Positions 42,653 through 51,909 of a stretch of DNA of 64,000 nt are shown here, in pieces. Source of the DNA: RPQJ01 sp963754125. GTDB taxonomy: Bacteria; Pseudomonadota; Gammaproteobacteria; Steroidobacterales; Steroidobacteraceae. Position 1 is the stretch's first letter. The number at the start of each line of letters is the position of its first letter. Both the position numbers and the translations under genes were made by a program. The notes under the pieces were generated by a model. It was not told where the DNA came from, ran no database searches, and saw nothing but the letters and a program-made list of their open reading frames with translations. The DNA is taken from assembly GCA_963754125.1 (NCBI GenBank), contig CAVWEX010000001.1:186001-250000 (forward strand), given 5' to 3'.

Positions 42653-43678
42653 GTCTCGCGCCACGCCGCCTGGTACGCGAGGCCAAGTCGCATGATGCGC
42701 TCGAGCAGCGCCTGGTAGCCGACACCGGCGGACAGCGCCGAGGTCGCGAGGTCCTCGATCTGCGCGAGGTTCGGGTTCGCGTTCGCCTCGAGCACGAACA
42801 CGCTGCCGTCGGGCTTCAGGCGCAGGTCGATGCGCGCGTAGCCGCTCAGTGAAAGCGCGCGGTAGATGCGTCGCGCGAGCTGGGCGACGCGCCGGTCGAG
42901 ACCCTCGGGCAGGTCGCGCGCAGGCCCGGTGTCGATGCCGTGCTTCTGCTGGTACTTGCGATCCCACTTGACCTTGCGCGTGGCGATGCCGGCCATCACG
43001 TCGGGCAGGGTGCCGAAGTTGAGCTCCCACAGCGGGTACGTGGTGAGGCGCTCGTTGCCGGCGATGCCGATGTAGATCTCGCGCCCCTCGATGTATTCCT
43101 CGACGAGCGCGTCCGAGTTGGTCTGCTCGTGGATGAACTGCACCCGCTCGCTGAGCTTCTGGCCGTCGTGCACGATCGACGCCTGCGAGATGCCGAGCGA
43201 GGCGTCCTCGGTGGCCGACTTCACGAACAGCGGGAAGCGCAGCCGGCCCGGCGGACGGTAGCGCCGTCCGCGCGGCAGCAACGCGAACTTCGCGGTCGGG
43301 ATGCGGTGGTAGGCGAGGACCTGCTTCGACAGCGTCTTGTCGCGCGAGATCATCATGCCGCGCGGGTTGCAGCCCGTGTACGGCAGGCGCATGAGCTCGA
43401 GGAATGCCACCACGTGCTGGTCGTAGGTGACGATGCCCTGGAACTCCTCGAGCAGGTTGAAGGCGATGTCGGGCTTCCACTCGGCGATGGCGGTCGCGCA
43501 GCTCGGCGAGGCTGTCGCCCATGCCGAGCACGCGAACCTCGTGGCCCATGGCGCGCAGGGTGGAGGTGACGTCGTACTCCGTGCGCCACTCGTCGATCTG
43601 CTGCGGCGTATAGCCGCTCGTATCCTCGGGCGGCACCAGCGTCTCGTGCACCAGCACGAGCACGCGCAGGGTCTTCAT
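42649..43678 (-). CDS. ATP-grasp ligase, D-Ala-D-Ala-ligase/RimK-like
   Basis: About 342 aa. N-terminal Rossmann-like domain (KTLRVLVLVHETLVPPEDTS, EYDVTSTLRAMGHEVRVLGM), then the ATP-grasp fold: FPLFVKSATEDASLGISQAS, DALVEEYIEGREIYIGIAG, SGYARIDLRLKPDGSVFVLE and ANANPNLA. This makes amide bonds between a carboxylate and an amine using ATP. The sequence differs from housekeeping Ddl, so the substrate is open. One +1 indel near 43493 separates the two domains. ATG overlaps the upstream peptidase stop (ATGA), and its own stop overlaps the hydroxylase GTG. Confidence 0.85.
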
Positions 43679-44721
43679 AGGGCGTAGTTCTCCCGGTCGC
43701 GCAGCAGCATCTCCATCATGATGCGCTCGTGCATCTCGAGCACGTCGCGCTTGGCCCGGCGCTGCCCGGCCTTGAGCCTGAGGTCGAGCACGCGTGCACG
43801 CTGCACGGCCGTGCGCATCACGTGGTTCACGAGGTAGGGGTGCATGCGCGCGCGCCGCACCAGCAGTCGTGCCAGCTGCGGCCGCATCTCGCGCAGGAAC
43901 CGGCTCGCCGCGACCGCGCGCGGGCGCGCCTCGCGCGGGACGAACACCCGCAGCAGCGGCCGATCGTAGGAGCGTCGCGTGTCGAGCGCGTAGCGTGCCT
44001 GCTTGCGCCGGTAGTGCTCGCGCAGCGTGCGCGTGTTCTCGGCGAGCGGCTCCACGACGCGACGATCGAGGTTCGACGGCCGTTGCCCGACGAGCTCGCC
44101 CATCGTCCGGTCCACGTACTCGAGCTTCGCGAGCGCGGGCCAGTCCGCGTACTGGCTGCGCCAGCGCGCGCGCGGTGGCAGCCAGACGGCGAAAGTCTCG
44201 GCAAAGTCCTCGGTCGGGTGGCTCTGCGCGTACCAGTGGCCGAGGTGCAGCACGAAATTGCGGCTGCCGGGGCGCGGCGAGTAACGGCTCGGATAGCGTC
44301 GCGAGGCCTTGCCGAAGGTCTCGCGCCAGGCCTTGCGGCGACGCAGGCCGAAGGCCGTGTCGATCGCGTGACCGGTCTCGTGGCGCAGGATGCGCATGAG
44401 CCACTTGTCGTTGCCGCCTTCCACCTCGTGCATGAAGCGGCGCTCGAGCCGCATGAGGCGCGGGTGCGCGACGTAGAAGGGAATGGCAATGCCCGGGATG
44501 CCGTCGGGGGAGAACCACTCCTCCGCGAGCCACACGTGCGGGCGGAAGCGGACGCCCTTGCGGGCGAGTTCGCCGTACAGCCGCTCGATCCAGGGTTCGA
44601 GCCGCGAGTTGGCCAGGGTCAGCCGCAGTTCGCAGAAGCGCAGGTCGAGCAGCGCCTCGTCGTCGAGCTCGGTCCACGCGGGTGCGCGCCGCGCGGGCCG
44701 GCGTTCCAATGGCCGGGTCAC
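43675..44721 (-). CDS. Putative zinc-binding metallopeptidase (Peptidase_Mx-like)
   Basis: 348 aa, cytoplasmic. The HExxH site is in MRILRHETGHAIDTAFGLRR, and a downstream Glu in HPTEDFAETFAVWLPP is the likely third ligand. Very Arg-rich C-terminus. The GTG start overlaps the upstream phosphatase/glycohydrolase stop by 4 nt; its stop overlaps the ATP-grasp ATG by 4 nt. Family members are uncharacterised. In this cassette it could trim a peptide before or after ligation, a hypothesis only. Confidence 0.78.
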   Translation of the reverse strand: MTRPLERRPARRAPAWTELDDEALLDLRFCELRLTLANSRLEPWIERLYGELARKGVRFRPHVWLAEEWFSPDGIPGIAIPFYVAHPRLMRLERRFMHEVEGGNDKWLMRILRHETGHAIDTAFGLRRRKAWRETFGKASRRYPSRYSPRPGSRNFVLHLGHWYAQSHPTEDFAETFAVWLPPRARWRSQYADWPALAKLEYVDRTMGELVGQRPSNLDRRVVEPLAENTRTLREHYRRKQARYALDTRRSYDRPLLRVFVPREARPRAVAASRFLREMRPQLARLLVRRARMHPYLVNHVMRTAVQRARVLDLRLKAGQRRAKRDVLEMHERIMMEMLLRDRENYAL

Positions 44722-46220
44722 CGTCGCGATCCCGACTCGGGCGCCCGTCCCGCCCGTGCCGCCGCGGCGAGGCGCGCCGCCAGTTCTTCCACCCGCGCCA
44801 GCCCGGGCAGGCCGGCCGTCACGGCCGGCGGGATCGCGCCGGCGCCGAAGAATGCACCGGCCAGCGCCCCCGCGAGCGCCCCCGCGAGCGCCGGGTCGCG
44901 GCTCTGGCCAAGCGCGCTCTTCACGGCGCCCGGCACGTCGCTGGCCTGCAGCACCACGGCACGGACGAGGGTGATCGAATTGACGACGTCGGCATTGCCG
45001 CGGCTCTGCGCCTCGTCCACGGGCACGCTGGCCGCGGCGACGATCTCCGGCCGCAGCGGTCGCGCCGACCACAGGCCGGCCACGGGCTCGTACAGGTCCC
45101 CCAGCACGGCCTTCGGCTCCGCGCCGCCCAGCGCACCCAGGAACAGGGCGGCCAGGTAGCGGCAGGCGTCCAGCACGACCGGCGACTGGTGGGTTGTGCG
45201 CGAGCACTCGCTCGCCAGTGCGACTGCGGCGGCGGGGTCGCCTGCTGAGACCGCCACGGCGCTCACCACGCGCGGCAGGCTCGCCGTGGTCCGGTCGCGG
45301 GGATCGTGCGAGCCCGCCATCGGCAGTCCGCGCCACTGGTAGGTCGCGAGCGCACGCGCGACGTCGGGCGTCGGCCGCCCGGGCTGGCCGCGGGCGGACA
45401 GGTAGCCCTCGCGCTGCCAGCGCAGGTAGCGCTCCATCTGGTCGCGGGCGTCGCAGGTGCCGAGCTCGAGCAGGCTTTCCGCAAGGCACAGGGCCAGCGC
45501 GGTGTGCTGCGTCCAGCCCCCCGTCGGCGGACGCCTGAGCGCCCGGCCCTCGCCCGCCGCATCGCCGACGGCAAGCCCGAGCAGGGCGCCACGCACGCGG
45601 TCCGCCAGCGACGGGCCGGGCGTCGCGCGCGCGGCCGCGACCGGTGCCGGACGCAGCGTTGCGGCGGGCCGGGGCGACCAGGTGCGCACGAACTCCGCCT
45701 GCTCCGCCGTCTCCGGCACGACCGGCCAGGTGGCCGACTGCTCGGACTGCCGCCACAGCACCTGCAGGCGCTCGAGCGGGTCGCCCGTCACGACCGGCCG
45801 GCTGGCGATCCAGCAGCCGGCCGCCATGGCGCTGCGACCGATGCCGGCGCGGCAATGCAGGTAGACGACGTGGTCCGCGGCCAGCGCCTGGTCCACCGCG
45901 GCCAGCAGCCGCGCCATGGTCTCGCGCGTCGTCGGCACGGAATGATCGGCGATCGGCTCGCGCAGGTACTCGATCCGGCGGCCCGAGGGCGTCGCGAAGG
46001 GCAGGAAGCTCTCGTAGCCCGGCACCTCGTTCGGCTCGGTGAGGTCCACGAAGCAGCTCACCCCGGCGCGCAGCAGCGAGCGCAGGCGCTCCAGCGCCTC
46101 GGCGCGCGACTGCGAGCCCGGGTGCTCGCCGACCAGGAACCGGCCGGGCACGACCCAGTAGCTCGTGGGCAGCGGCCTGGGCGGCGCCGTACCGACGGGA
46201 TCTGCGTGGGAGGGTCGCAT
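44718..46220 (-). CDS. Dual-specificity phosphatase fused to ADP-ribosylglycohydrolase-like domain
   Basis: 500 aa. Residues ~15-185 are a dual-specificity/tyrosine phosphatase with the P-loop HCRAGIGRSA (Cys123, Arg129) and a likely general-acid Asp in EPIADHSVP. From ~204 an ADP-ribosylglycohydrolase fold begins (SLADRVRGALLGLAVGDAAG). The family's metal motif near the N-terminus (usually T-D-D-T) reads GWTQHTALALCLAES at 234-248, and the usual D-x-D-T region reads GNADVVNS. Both metal-site Asp pairs are therefore altered, so hydrolysis of ADP-ribose is doubtful. First gene of the coupled cassette; ATG at 46220. Confidence 0.8.
   Translation of the reverse strand: MRPSHADPVGTAPPRPLPTSYWVVPGRFLVGEHPGSQSRAEALERLRSLLRAGVSCFVDLTEPNEVPGYESFLPFATPSGRRIEYLREPIADHSVPTTRETMARLLAAVDQALAADHVVYLHCRAGIGRSAMAAGCWIASRPVVTGDPLERLQVLWRQSEQSATWPVVPETAEQAEFVRTWSPRPAATLRPAPVAAARATPGPSLADRVRGALLGLAVGDAAGEGRALRRPPTGGWTQHTALALCLAESLLELGTCDARDQMERYLRWQREGYLSARGQPGRPTPDVARALATYQWRGLPMAGSHDPRDRTTASLPRVVSAVAVSAGDPAAAVALASECSRTTHQSPVVLDACRYLAALFLGALGGAEPKAVLGDLYEPVAGLWSARPLRPEIVAAASVPVDEAQSRGNADVVNSITLVRAVVLQASDVPGAVKSALGQSRDPALAGALAGALAGAFFGAGAIPPAVTAGLPGLARVEELAARLAAAARAGRAPESGSRR
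44863..44892 (+). repeat. 12-nt tandem repeat inside the glycohydrolase domain
   Basis: Two and a half copies of AGCGCCCCCGCG, encoding the (A-L-A-G)-type repeat near the C-terminus of the phosphatase/glycohydrolase protein. Length could vary between strains. Confidence 0.6.
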
Positions 46221-46287
46221 CACGGCATGATACGGCACGACCCTCGACGCGGAGTCGGATCGCGGCACCCCCTCGGGTGCGGGCCCG

Positions 46288-46377
46288 GGGTGGACATTCC
46301 CCGGGTCGCCGTGAACCCATCCCTGGGGGCTCCGCGCGCGACGTCCTGTCGCGCGACGGCCCGGGGAATGTCCACCC
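46288..46377. repeat. Large intergenic inverted-repeat element (REP/REPIN-like)
   Basis: GGGGTGGACATTCCCCGGG at the left is matched on the opposite strand by CCCGGGGAATGTCCACCCC at the right. An inner stem CGCGCGAC / GTCGCGCG lies between. The whole can fold into a long cruciform between the phosphatase gene (start 46220) and ttcA (end 46390). It has the look of a dispersed palindromic element rather than a simple terminator; no other exact copy was noticed in this window. Confidence 0.65.
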
Positions 46378-46389
46378 CAGGCCCCCACC

Positions 46390-47238
46390 TCAGCCTTGCG
46401 GCTCCCAAGGCTCGGAATCGGGCGCATCCGCAGCATCGTCTGCACTCGCAGGCACGCGCAGCCGGTCGAGGCCCGCAAAGTCGAAGGCGGCTGGGTCGGC
46501 GAGCTGCGAGGCGCTGACGTTGCGCAGCGCGGAGAAGATCGTCTCGGTGCGTCCCGGATAGTCGCGCTCCCAGTCCGCGAGCATTTTCTTTACCGCGACG
46601 CGCTGCAGGTTGTCCTGCGAGCCGCAGAGCCGGCACGGAATGATCGGGAACTGCCGCGCCCGCGCGTAGCGCTCGATCTCCTGCTCGGGGACGTAGGCGA
46701 GCGGTCGGATCACGACGTGCCGGCCGTCCTCCGACAGCAGCTTCGGCGGCATGGACTTCAGGCGGCCGCCGAAGAAGAGGTTGAGGAACAGCGTCTCGAC
46801 GATGTCGTCGCGGTGGTGGCCGAGCGCGATCCTGGTGATGCCGTTCTCGGCCGCGTAGCGGTACAGCCGGCCGCGGCGCAGGCGCGAGCACAGCCCGCAC
46901 ATCGTGCGGCCCGCGGGGACGACCCGCTTCACGACGCTGTACGTGTCCTGCTCGAGGATTTCGTGAGGCACGCCGAGCGCCGCGAGGTACTCAGGCAGAA
47001 CGTGCGCGGGAAATCCCGGCTGCTTCTGATCGAGGTTGACGGCGACGAGATCGAATTTCACGGGCGCGCTGCGCTGCAGGGACAGCAGCACGTCGAGCAG
47101 CGTGTAGGAGTCCTTGCCGCCCGACAGGCAGACCATGACGCGGTCGCCCTCGGTGATCATCGCGTAGTCGTCGATCGCCTTGCCCGCGAGGCCTCGCAGG
47201 CGGGCCTGCAGTCGCCGGAAGGTGCTCGACGTGCGCAC
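46390..47238 (-). CDS. ttcA: tRNA 2-thiocytidine biosynthesis protein TtcA
   Basis: 282 aa. Thiolates cytidine 32 of some tRNAs, using ATP and a [4Fe-4S] cluster. PP-loop VMVCLSGGKDSYTLLDVL; cluster Cys in TMCGLCSRLRRGRLY; further Cys in IPCRLCGSQDNLQR; IALGHHRDDIVETLFLNLFF is the second hallmark. The ~25-residue acidic C-terminal tail is variable in the family. It follows the M32 peptidase gene by 30 nt on the same strand. Confidence 0.93.
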   Translation of the reverse strand: MRTSSTFRRLQARLRGLAGKAIDDYAMITEGDRVMVCLSGGKDSYTLLDVLLSLQRSAPVKFDLVAVNLDQKQPGFPAHVLPEYLAALGVPHEILEQDTYSVVKRVVPAGRTMCGLCSRLRRGRLYRYAAENGITRIALGHHRDDIVETLFLNLFFGGRLKSMPPKLLSEDGRHVVIRPLAYVPEQEIERYARARQFPIIPCRLCGSQDNLQRVAVKKMLADWERDYPGRTETIFSALRNVSASQLADPAAFDFAGLDRLRVPASADDAADAPDSEPWEPQG

Positions 47239-47268
47239 GGGCGCGCGGACCGGGCACGGCGTTCAAAC

Positions 47269-48771
47269 TCAGCCGGCCTCGTCGAGGTACTTGCCCTCGG
47301 CGTAGCGCAGCCACGGCGCGGCCGAAAGCGTGCGGCCGGTCGCGTTCTTGATCAGCTCCTGCGATCCGAGGCTGGCCCCCACGCTGTGCACGTTCTCGCG
47401 CAGCCAGCCGATCAGGCCGCCGAAGCGGCCCGCGGCGATCTCGTCGTCGAGTTCGGGGAGGTCGTTGCGCAGCGTTTCGTGGAACTGCGCGGCGATGAAG
47501 GCGCCGAGCGCATAGGAAGGAAAGTAGCCAAAGGAGCCGACCGCCCAGTGCACGTCCTGCAGGCAACCTTCCGCGTCGCTCGAGGGCCGCAGCCCGAGCC
47601 GGCCCTCGAGGTCCTCGCTCCAGGCGTCGGGCAGGTCGCGCACGGGCAGCGAGCCGTCGAGGATCCGCTTCTCGAGCTCGAAGCGCAGCATGATGTGCAC
47701 CGGATAGGTGAGCTCGTCGGCATCGGCGCGGATCGCACTGCGACGCACGCGCACCAGCGTCCGGTAGAGGTTGTCCACCTCCCACTCCGGGCCGCCGACG
47801 CCGAAGTGCTTCTCCAGCAGCGGGCGCAGGTAGGTGAGGAACGGGCGGCTGCGGCCGACGATCATCTCGAGCAGCAGCGACTGGCTCTCCTCGAGCGCCA
47901 TGCCGCGGTCGCGGCCGACCGGCTGGTCGCGCCAGGCCTCGGGCAACCCGAGGTCGTAGAGCGCCTGTCCGGTCTCGTGCAGCACGCCCATCAGTCCCGT
48001 GAAGGGTTCCTGCGGCACGAATCGCGTGGTGACGCGCACGTCGCCGCTCACGCCTTCCGTGAACGGGTGGTCGCTCTCGTCGAGGCGGCCCCGGTCGAAG
48101 GGAAAGCCGAGCGCGCGCATCACCTCCACGGCGAGCGAGCGCTGCTTCGACGTGCCCACCTTGCCCTGGATGGGCAGGGGCGGCCGCTGCGCCTGCAGCT
48201 CGATCGCGTCGCGGATGAGCCCGGGCAGGCGCTGCGACACGACGCGGAACAGCTGGTCGATCTCGGCGCTGAGGAAGCCCGGGCTGAAGCCGTCGATCAG
48301 GGCGTCGTAGGGCTCGAGCCCGAGCGCCTGCGACAGCACCTGCGCCTTGTCGCGGGTGAGCGCGACGACTTCCTCGAGGTGCGGCGCGAACAGCGCGAAA
48401 CTTGACTCCTGCTTGGCCTCGAGCCAGCGCACCTCGGCGACGGCGGTGGCACGCGCGATCCGCATCACCAGGGACAGCGGTGTCGCGATCGCCCGGTCGC
48501 GTTCGCGGCGCATCTCGCGCAGATTGGCGCGCTGCCAGTCCTCGAGCTGGCCCACGTTGGCATCGGCACGCTCGAGCAGCCGCGAGACGCGCGGCGTGGT
48601 GAGCAGCGCGTGGCACTCCGACTCGAGCGCGGCCAGTTGCTCGCCCCGCACGCTGGCGCTGCCGCGGGGCATCATCACGGCCGCATCCCATCGCAGCAGG
48701 CTGGCCGCGCCGCGGAACGCGTGCAGGCGACGGAATTCCTGCTCGAGCTGCTGGTAGGGGGACAGGGCCAT
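47269..48771 (-). CDS. M32 carboxypeptidase Taq family protein with altered zinc motif
   Basis: 500 aa, the normal M32 length. Family landmarks: LLRWDAAVMMPRGSASVRG, GKVGTSKQRSLAVEVMRALG, RVTTRFVPQEPFTGLMGVLH, QPVGRDRGMAL and GYFPSYALGAFIAAQFHETL. The active-site HExxH reads HETGQ at residues 265-269 (His to Gln at the second zinc ligand), and the HES motif reads EES at 294-296; its Glu295, 30 residues after His265 as in characterised M32 enzymes, is retained. Metal binding is therefore probably impaired or changed. The frame is otherwise intact, so this is not a sequencing frameshift. Starts 15 nt after the RND pump stop. Confidence 0.85.
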   Translation of the reverse strand: MALSPYQQLEQEFRRLHAFRGAASLLRWDAAVMMPRGSASVRGEQLAALESECHALLTTPRVSRLLERADANVGQLEDWQRANLREMRRERDRAIATPLSLVMRIARATAVAEVRWLEAKQESSFALFAPHLEEVVALTRDKAQVLSQALGLEPYDALIDGFSPGFLSAEIDQLFRVVSQRLPGLIRDAIELQAQRPPLPIQGKVGTSKQRSLAVEVMRALGFPFDRGRLDESDHPFTEGVSGDVRVTTRFVPQEPFTGLMGVLHETGQALYDLGLPEAWRDQPVGRDRGMALEESQSLLLEMIVGRSRPFLTYLRPLLEKHFGVGGPEWEVDNLYRTLVRVRRSAIRADADELTYPVHIMLRFELEKRILDGSLPVRDLPDAWSEDLEGRLGLRPSSDAEGCLQDVHWAVGSFGYFPSYALGAFIAAQFHETLRNDLPELDDEIAAGRFGGLIGWLRENVHSVGASLGSQELIKNATGRTLSAAPWLRYAEGKYLDEAG

Positions 48772-48785
48772 GGTCGGGCGCTCGA

Positions 48786-51700
48786 TCAGTCCGCGGCCGC
48801 CGCCTTGCGGGACATCGCGGCCCGCAGGCTCTCGAGGCGCTGTGACACGGCCATCGGCGAGGCCGTGTTGCGCGCCACGAGCGTGTACACGGCCGGCACC
48901 ACGCCCAGCGTCAGGACCACCGAGATCATCACGCCGTAGAAGACCACGACGCCGATGGCCTGGCGCGCCTCCGCACCGGCCCCGCTCGCGAGCATCAGCG
49001 GCAGCGCCCCGAACGCCGTGCACAGGCTCGTCATCAGCACCGGGCGCAGGCGGATCGCGGCGGCCTCGATCACCGCCTCGCGGTACTCGATGCCGCGGTC
49101 GCGCAGCTGGTTCGCGAACTCGACGATCAGGATGCCGTTCTTGGCCGCGAGGCCCACCAGCATGATCGCCGCGATCTGGCTGAAGACGTTGATCGACATG
49201 CCGTACATCCACAGGCCGAGCAGCGCGCCGATCACCGCGAGCGGCACGGTGGTCATGATCACGAACGGGTGCAGGAAGCTCTCGAACTGCGCCGCGAGCA
49301 CCAGGAACACCACCACCAGCGCCAGCAGGAACACCATGTACAGCTGGCTGCCCGAGTTCTTGAACTCGCGCGACTCGCCGTCGAAGTTGAGCCTCGCGGC
49401 GGTCGGCAGTTCCTTCGCGACGACCTGCTCGACGAAATCGAGCGCCTCGCCGAGCGGATAACCGGGCGTGAGTGCCGCGCTGATCGTGATGGCGCGCAGC
49501 CGGTCGAAGCGGTTGAGGCGCGTCGGGCCGGCGTCCTCGGTGAGCTGCACGAGGTTCGACAGCGGGATGAGCTGGCCGGTGCGGTCGGAACGCACGTACA
49601 GGTTGTCGAGGTCGGAGGGCGTCGAGCGGTCCTCCGCCCGCCCCTGCAGGATCACGTTGTACTCGCGGTCGCGATCGACGAACGTGGTCACGATCCGCGA
49701 ACCCAGCACCGTCTCGAGCGTGCGCCCGACGGTCTGCAGCGAGACGCCGAGGTCGGCGGCCCGGTCGCGGTCCACGGCGACCCTGAGCTGCGGCTTGCGC
49801 TCCTCGTAGTTCGACTGCACGTTGGTGAGGCCCGGGATTCTCCTGCATGCGCTGCATCACGATGTCGCGCCACTGCACGAGGTCGGCGTACTCGGTGCCG
49901 CCGAGCACGATCTGCACCGGCGAGCCGCCGCCGCGCACCCAGCCGCCCGGCGTGCCCACGAACCCGCGCACGCCCGGAATCTGGTTGAGCTGCAGCCGCA
50001 CGGCCTGCGCGATCTGGTCGGCGCTGCGCTCGCGCTCGCCCCAGGGCGCCATCACCACGAAGCCGCGCGCCTGGTTGACTTCGCTCGCCCCGCCGAAGCC
50101 ACCCGGGATGCGCATGTTGGCGCGCACCACCTCACCGGTCGCGACCTCGCGCAGCAGGATCTCCTCGGCCATCCGGGCGTGGCGGTCCATGTAGTCGAGC
50201 GAGGCACCCTCCGGACCGGTCATGCCGACAAACATCATCCCGCGGTCCTCCGGGGGCGTGAGCTCGCTCGGCAGCGCCCGAAACAGCACCGCCGCGATCG
50301 CCATGGCGGCGAAGGTCGCCCCGATCACGAGCCACGGCCGCTTCATCAGTCGCCGCAGCAATCGGTCGTAGTCCGCGGACAGCCGGTGGAAGAACGCGTC
50401 CACCGAGTTCGACAGCCACGAGCGCGTCGCGCCGCCGGCCAGCAGCTTCGAACTCAGCATCGGCGTGAGCGTCAGCGCCACCAGCGAGGAGAACGCCACG
50501 GCAGCCGCCACGGTGATGCCGAACTCGCGGAACAGCTTGCCGACGTTACCCTGCAGGAAGGAGATCGGCACGAACACCGCGATCAGCACCAGGGTGGTGG
50601 CGATCACCGCGAAGCCGATCTCGCGGCTGCCGTCCACGGCCGCCACCAGCGGGGGCTCGCCCTCCTCCATGCGACGGTAGATGTTCTCGAGCACGATGAT
50701 GGAGTCGTCCACCACGAGGCCGATGGCGAGCACGAGGCCGAGCAGTGTGAGCACGTTGATCGAGAAGCCGAACCAGGCCATCACCATGAACGCGGCGATG
50801 ATGGAGACAGGAATGGTGACCGCGGGGATCAGCGTCGCCCGCAGGCTACCGAGGAACAGGTAGATCACGAGCAGCACGAGCAGCATCGAGATCACGAGCG
50901 CGATCACCACTTCCTTCATGGACTCGCGAATGAACAAGGAGCGGTCCATGTTCACCTCGAGCACCGTGCCCGGCGGCAGCTGCGAGCGCAGGCGATCCAT
51001 CTCGTCGCGAACGGCGGTGGCGACCTCGAGCGTGTTGGCCTTCGAGATCTGCTCGACGCCGATGCTGATCCCGGGCACGCCGTTCGAGCGCGACAGCGTG
51101 CGGTCGTTCTCGGCGGCGAGGCGCACGTCGGCGACCTCGCGCATCCGCACGAGGTAGCCGTCCGCGCCGCGGCCGATCACCAGCTCGCGGAAATCGTTCT
51201 CCGTATTGAGCCCGGTCTCGGTGCGCAGCGTGAGCTCGCGCTGCGACGACTCGAGGCGGCCGGCGGGCAGCTGCACGTTCTCGCGGCGCAGCGCGTTCTC
51301 GATGTCGGTCACGGTGAGCTGGCGGGCCGCGAGCGCCTCCCGGTCGATCCACACGCGCATCGCGTAGCGGCGCGCCCCGCCGAAGCGCACCCGGGCGACG
51401 CCCGGCAGCACGCCGAGGCGCTCGGCGATCACCCGCTCGGCGTAGTCGGTGAGCTCGAGCACGTCGAGCGTGCTGCTCGACAGGTTGAGCCAGATGACCG
51501 GCTCGGCGTTGAAGTCCACCTTGCCGATCTCGGGCGGATCCGCCTCCGGCGGCAGGTTCGAGGCGACGCGCGACACGCGGTCGCGCACGTCGTTGGCCGC
51601 CTCGTCCACGTTCCGTTCCGGCACGAACTCGAGGTTGATGCTCGAGCGGCCGTCCACGCTCTGCGAGGTGATCTTGGTGACGCCCTCGATGCCGGAGACA

Positions 51701-51909
51701 CGGTCCTCGATGATCTGGGTGATCTTGGTCTCGACCACGTCGGCGGCCGCGCCGCGGTAGGTCGTCTCGATGGACACCACCGGCGACTCGACCTCGGGCA
51801 GCTCGCGCACCGAGAGCCGCGAGTACGCGAGCAGGCCCAGGATCACGAGCAGCAGGCTCACGACGGTCGCGAAGACCGGCCGCTTGACCGAGATCTCGGA
51901 GATCTTCAC
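48786..51909 (-). CDS. RND efflux transporter (HAE1 family, MexF/AcrB-like)
   Basis: About 1040 aa. Full RND architecture: MKISEISVKRPVFATVVSLL, two periplasmic porter regions, IGLVVDDSIIVLENIYRRME in TM4 with the proton-relay Asp pair, and the C-terminal bundle SQIAAIMLVGLAAKNGILIV. One G inserted near 49832 (CCCGGC to CCCGGGC) shifts the frame; removing it gives NPGLTNVQSNYEERKPQL. The GTG start overlaps the adaptor stop by 4 nt. No outer-membrane factor gene lies next to it, so it may share a TolC-type channel encoded elsewhere. Confidence 0.92.

Noticed and set aside
46288..46377. Intrinsic terminator for ttcA or the phosphatase gene
   Set aside because: It lies upstream of the phosphatase start and after the ttcA stop only in the sense of position; it has no T-tract and two nested stems, more like a dispersed repeat.
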